Below are positions 60,960 through 64,000 of a DNA stretch of 64,000 nt, piece by piece. Origin of the DNA: Lophius americanus (Eukaryota; Chordata; Actinopteri; Lophiiformes; Lophiidae); the NCBI GenBank assembly GCA_037951165.1, contig JBBDHG010000008.1, positions 9,927,501 through 9,991,500 of the forward strand, in the 5' to 3' direction. The notes below the pieces were generated by a model, which made no database searches, was not told where the DNA came from, and saw only the letters and a list, made by a program, of their open reading frames with translations. The position numbers and the translations under genes were made by a program. The first letter of the stretch is position 1, and every line of letters starts with the position of its first letter.

Positions 60960-61125
60960 ATGTGATTGTGATCGTGAATGGTTGTCTAAGTCGCTAAGTG
61001 TTGGCCCTGTGATGAACTGGTGACTCATCCAGGATGTACCCCGCCTCTCGCCCAATACCAGAAGGCATAGGCTCCAGCCCCTGCGACCCGGAACACGTTA
61101 AGCTGTTATGCATAATGAATGAGAA
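60960..61125 (+). mobile_element. L2-like SINE tail, forward
   Basis: Words in order: GTGAATGGTTGTCTAAGTC, TGTTGGCCCTGTGATGAACT, ACTCATCCAGGATGTACCCC, GCCTCTCGCCCAATACCA, ATAGGCTCCAGCCCCTGCGA and CATAATGAATGAGAAG. Only the 3' L2-derived part remains; the tRNA-like head is absent. Confidence 0.8.
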
Positions 61126-62290
61126 GATAAGATGTCCTTCCAATTATCGAAGACCTGATTTTAGCTGAAGTACTCCAAAACAAACTGGAAGTTTATGACA
61201 TGAATACATTTTTTTACTGATTTCTTCCTGCTGTGGATTACTGTGCAGAGACCATAGGACGTTACAGCAATACAAACATTGATAAAAGTGGCTCATTACT
61301 TTATCTACAATACAGAGGCGGTTTTAGCTTGTGTTCACTAGCTTTGGCTTCGCCCTTACCCAGGGCAAACCACCCTTCAGCCACAAAGTCACCTACCGGC
61401 TTTGCCCCTATGTGGTGCCCCTTCTTCACTCGCCCTCTCCCACTAGGAGCGGTTGGCTTGACTACGGACAAAGGAGAGACGTCTGCTCACAAACTGGAAG
61501 GGTGCCTACCCCGACAAGCTTATGTCAATTGTCATATCAACGTGTGGGTTGACATAATAACTGACATGACGTGCAGCAAGCAGCAATAGAAAAAACGATC
61601 AGCAATCTCACCATTCATATTTTTTGGGTTGGTGCATTTTTGCTGCCCCTGGCAACCAAGCAAAAAACTCTGTAACTGTCTTTTCTGATTTATGAACTTA
61701 TTTCTTCTCCTCTTTGTGTCACAGAACTCCATCTTGACAACCTTCTCCCAACAGTGTTTCTCTATCCAGCTGTTGTTTGTCCTGTGAAAATCTGTCAGCC
61801 GTCAAAGCGGAGGATATAGTTGACATTGTCTGTAACTCTTGTCTCCAGTGGGAAAAACCACATCCAGAATGCGTTTGATAATGCCAGCCATTAACCAAAG
61901 TGGCCTCTCTTTCTATATTCTACGTTTGTCTAGCTGTTACAGTGATGTCAGATTAAATTACCACCGTGTAAACATCACAGACCCCCGCACTAAAACTACG
62001 GCTGCAAGTGATGATTATGTAGACAGATTTCTCTGTGAAACCTGTAAGGAAACCCTGTGTTCCATGTAAATGCCATATCCCAAATTCAATCAATACAAGG
62101 ATAACTGGGCTACTGGCATGCCCTTAAGCCCGGTCAAAGAAGATCAGTGGGCCCAGAAAAATGTTTTAAGAATATTTATTTGCTAAAAAAAGGATTAAAA
62201 ATGCTGCTATCACATTTTCTTATTTCTTATTCCACTTCATTTCCCTAAGAAGACCACATGAAGGACAGAAACGTCATAAACAATTTGATC
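61126..62290. other. Unannotated DNA
   Basis: The segment 61,320-61,520 is unusually GC-rich for the window (GGCTTCGCCCTTACCCAGGG and similar) and gives overlapping open frames without a known domain. It may be a repeat fragment. Confidence 0.3.
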
Positions 62291-63593
62291 TTTTAAGGCA
62301 GGGGTGTCAAAGTCAAATGGACGGAGGGCCAAATAAAAAATTTAGCTACAAGCCGAGGGCCGGACTGTTCGAATGTTCATTGAAAAATTTTTAAATGACG
62401 CATATAGTCTAGTGAACCTAATTGAACCTACTGAAAACCTAACAAATATATTCCAATATGATCAGATAAATAAAGCAATATTTTCTTATGGCTCTGTCAG
62501 TAATCTTTAATTTTCAACAGACACAAAAGACAAGTTTCCTTTATATAAAAATCCCCATAACATGAACATTAAATGAAAGAAACCGGTATTCAAGGCACCA
62601 TCAGTTGCCTATATTTTCTATTTTAGCAAAAGTGGGCTAAATTTACTTCAAAGAAAAAAACAATAATAGCAATTTTCTATCATCCACTCAACTGAAATAT
62701 TTTTAAAATATAATTGGATTGAAATACAATAAAATAAAGTGCAAAAATCTATTAATCAAAAACAACACTTTGTTTAAGGAGAAGTAACATGCAGTGAAAA
62801 CAAATATTAAACTTTAACTTTTAAACTTGAACTGAGTAAAAACTCTAAATATGTGATTGCACAGTAATGTTCACTTGTTTGAGGTTGAGGGTGATACTTG
62901 GTGGTGTCCCATCTTTTCCACAAGTTCATCAATGTTCGGGGTAAGGCTCTGAGCTGAGGAAATCCTCAGAATTGAGTGGAGGTGTTCAGCAGTAAGTCGA
63001 CTTCTGTGTGATGTTTTGTTCAGGTTCATCAAAGAAAACAGTTGTTCACACAGGTATGTGCTGCCAAACATAGACAACGTTTGAGCAGCCTGGATGCGCA
63101 GCTGGGGCATTGTGTCGGGGAGGAAACGGGCGAACTCCGCAGCACCCACTGCCCACTGTTTCGTTTCATAATGTCGTCTCAGATTATACTCTTTCAGTAC
63201 CGCCACACTTTCTCCACACAGAAGACACACAGGTTTTCCAGCTACCTCCGTGAACATATACTCCGACTCCCACCTTGTTTGAAACCCCCGGTTCTCAGTG
63301 TCCACCTTCCGTTTTGCCATTTTTGATGGGTATCTGAAAGTTAATTTTACTGTGATGCTGACGACTGCTGTGCCAATAAATATTGAAATGAAGCAGCCTA
63401 CTGCTCGGTGCGTCACCGTTGCATTGTGGGAAATGTAGTATTGGTGCGTGTAAAAGATCTGCGGGCTGCCGGCTTGCTGCGGTCTGCGGGCCGGTTCTAA
63501 TAATAAATCAAGATCATCCCAGGGGCCGTAAAAAACCTTCTCGCGGGCCGGATGTGGCCCGCGGGCCGGAACTCTGACATATGTGTTTTAAGG
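62291..63593. mobile_element. Complete non-autonomous hAT insertion with 8-bp target duplications
   Basis: TTTTAAGG occurs at 62,291-62,298 and again at 63,586-63,593, flanking a 1,287-bp element. The left end reads CAGGGGTGTCAAAGTCAAA; the right end, on the other strand, CACATATGTCAGAGTTCCGG. They agree at 11 of the first 15 positions, including a shared TGTCA-x-AGT. An 8-bp duplication and CA(G)…TGTCA ends are typical of hAT transposons. Subterminal GC-rich words (GCGGGCCGG) cluster at the right end. Inside is a minus-strand frame of 149-181 residues made of the two ends of a BED-type hAT transposase, the catalytic middle being deleted. Identical target duplications and an open frame suggest a relatively recent insertion. 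Confidence 0.9.
62871..63320 (-). CDS. Internally deleted hAT transposase: BED finger fused to dimerisation segment
   Basis: I start at the Met at 63,318-63,320 (MAKRKVDTENRGFQ) because that is where the family's N-terminus usually begins; the open frame continues 32 codons further. The 149 residues hold a BED-type finger (about 13-55; C32, C35 and H50 are present, but the expected fourth ligand, H55, is Q). This joins directly to the hAT C-terminal region (about 60-149) with FARFLPDTMPQLRIQAAQTL, FGSTYLCEQLFSLMN and RSRLTAEHLHSILRIS, the signature of dimerisation segments in EPM2AIP1/GTF2IRD2-like transposases. The whole RNase H-like catalytic core is gone, yet the junction keeps the frame. 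Such a product could not catalyse transposition but might dimerise with or compete against a full-length transposase. Expression is not shown. Confidence 0.75.
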   Translation of the reverse strand: MAKRKVDTENRGFQTRWESEYMFTEVAGKPVCLLCGESVAVLKEYNLRRHYETKQWAVGAAEFARFLPDTMPQLRIQAAQTLSMFGSTYLCEQLFSLMNLNKTSHRSRLTAEHLHSILRISSAQSLTPNIDELVEKMGHHQVSPSTSNK

Positions 63594-64000
63594 CATTGAC
63601 AGACACTAGGACATAAAAGAGCTTGTGAAAATCTGATCTGATTTCCTTGTAAACACAGAGCGATATTTGCCTTTAAGGTCCCCCTGATCTTAAAACCGAC
63701 GTTTGTAATTGTTTTGTTTGTTTTTTCGACTCTGGGAAAACATGTGGGCTATTCCAAGAGAGAGTTTGTCGGTCTCAGGTTGAAGGAGCTATTACCTGAA
63801 TATAAATGTTTGTTTTTACGTGTGATTTAAATATTTCATGTTGGCTGCAGCCTTTAGGTTGCAAAACCAATTTTCGTGCTTTTTCTCTGACTGACTGAGA
63901 CAAAGTCATCCATCTGTTCATCTGCTTTCAGAAGAGTTACAGCTAGATACTGTCATCATGAAAGATGTTCTTTGTTGATTGAACATCACAGTTGTCCTGC
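63594..64000. other. Unannotated DNA
   Basis: No gene or repeat was recognised in the last 400 bases. Confidence 0.35.

Noticed and set aside
61233..61589. 118-codon GC-rich plus-strand frame
   Set aside because: No domain is recognisable, and an overlapping frame (61,331-61,552) is equally open, as expected from a GC-rich repeat fragment rather than a gene.

Overview
The window is animal nuclear DNA, most likely from a ray-finned (teleost) fish. It is AT-rich by eye, has almost no long open frames, and is dense in old transposable elements. The teleost reading rests on the mixture of repeats: L2-derived LINE and SINE pieces with fish-type tails, a tRNA-derived SINE, Penelope-like element fragments, several BED-finger hAT transposons and long CA/GT microsatellites. 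There are no bacterial or viral gene arrays, and no CRISPR, operon or tRNA gene.

Layout. At 6,654-6,677 (minus strand) lies what looks like the first coding exon of a UBE2D-type ubiquitin-conjugating enzyme (MALKRISK followed by a splice donor). If so, positions 1-6,653 are its first intron and roughly 6,680-7,080 its promoter and 5' leader. That intron carries a hAT fold-back structure, a decayed hAT transposase, a 24-G run and a reversed SINE. A perfect match to the CTCF core motif lies about 1.5 kb upstream of the start codon (8,135-8,148). Next comes a reversed L2 LINE piece (9,590-10,245), then a very large 15-bp minisatellite (10,343-15,134) with higher-order structure, then a decayed BED/hAT transposase (about 15,140-16,461).

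From about 17 kb to 49 kb the window is mostly unannotatable, desert-like DNA. It is interrupted by two short hAT- or MITE-like elements (24,989-25,282 and about 25,870-26,515), two opposed Penelope-like fragments (33.6-34.6 kb), a degenerate minisatellite (35.4-36.0 kb), CA microsatellites, a SINE containing a duplicated segment, perfect hairpins and a 33-bp minisatellite (48.3 kb). A recurrent two-module repeat family that I cannot name has at least six copies. One plausible C-terminal exon with a possible frameshift lies at 44,340-44,521 on the minus strand.

The only long, intact, recognisable protein frame is at 49,530-50,462 (minus): an enkurin (ENKUR) homologue in a single uninterrupted exon, hence a probable retrogene. 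The last part holds more SINE tails and, at 62,291-63,593, a structurally complete non-autonomous hAT insertion with matching 8-bp target duplications. Its internal deletion fuses a BED-type DNA-binding segment in frame to the hAT C-terminal dimerisation segment.

The genes do not form a pathway. The window is best read as the 5' end of one housekeeping gene, one ciliary retrogene and a transposon-rich intergenic desert. Names of families come from recalled sequence patterns, not from a search.
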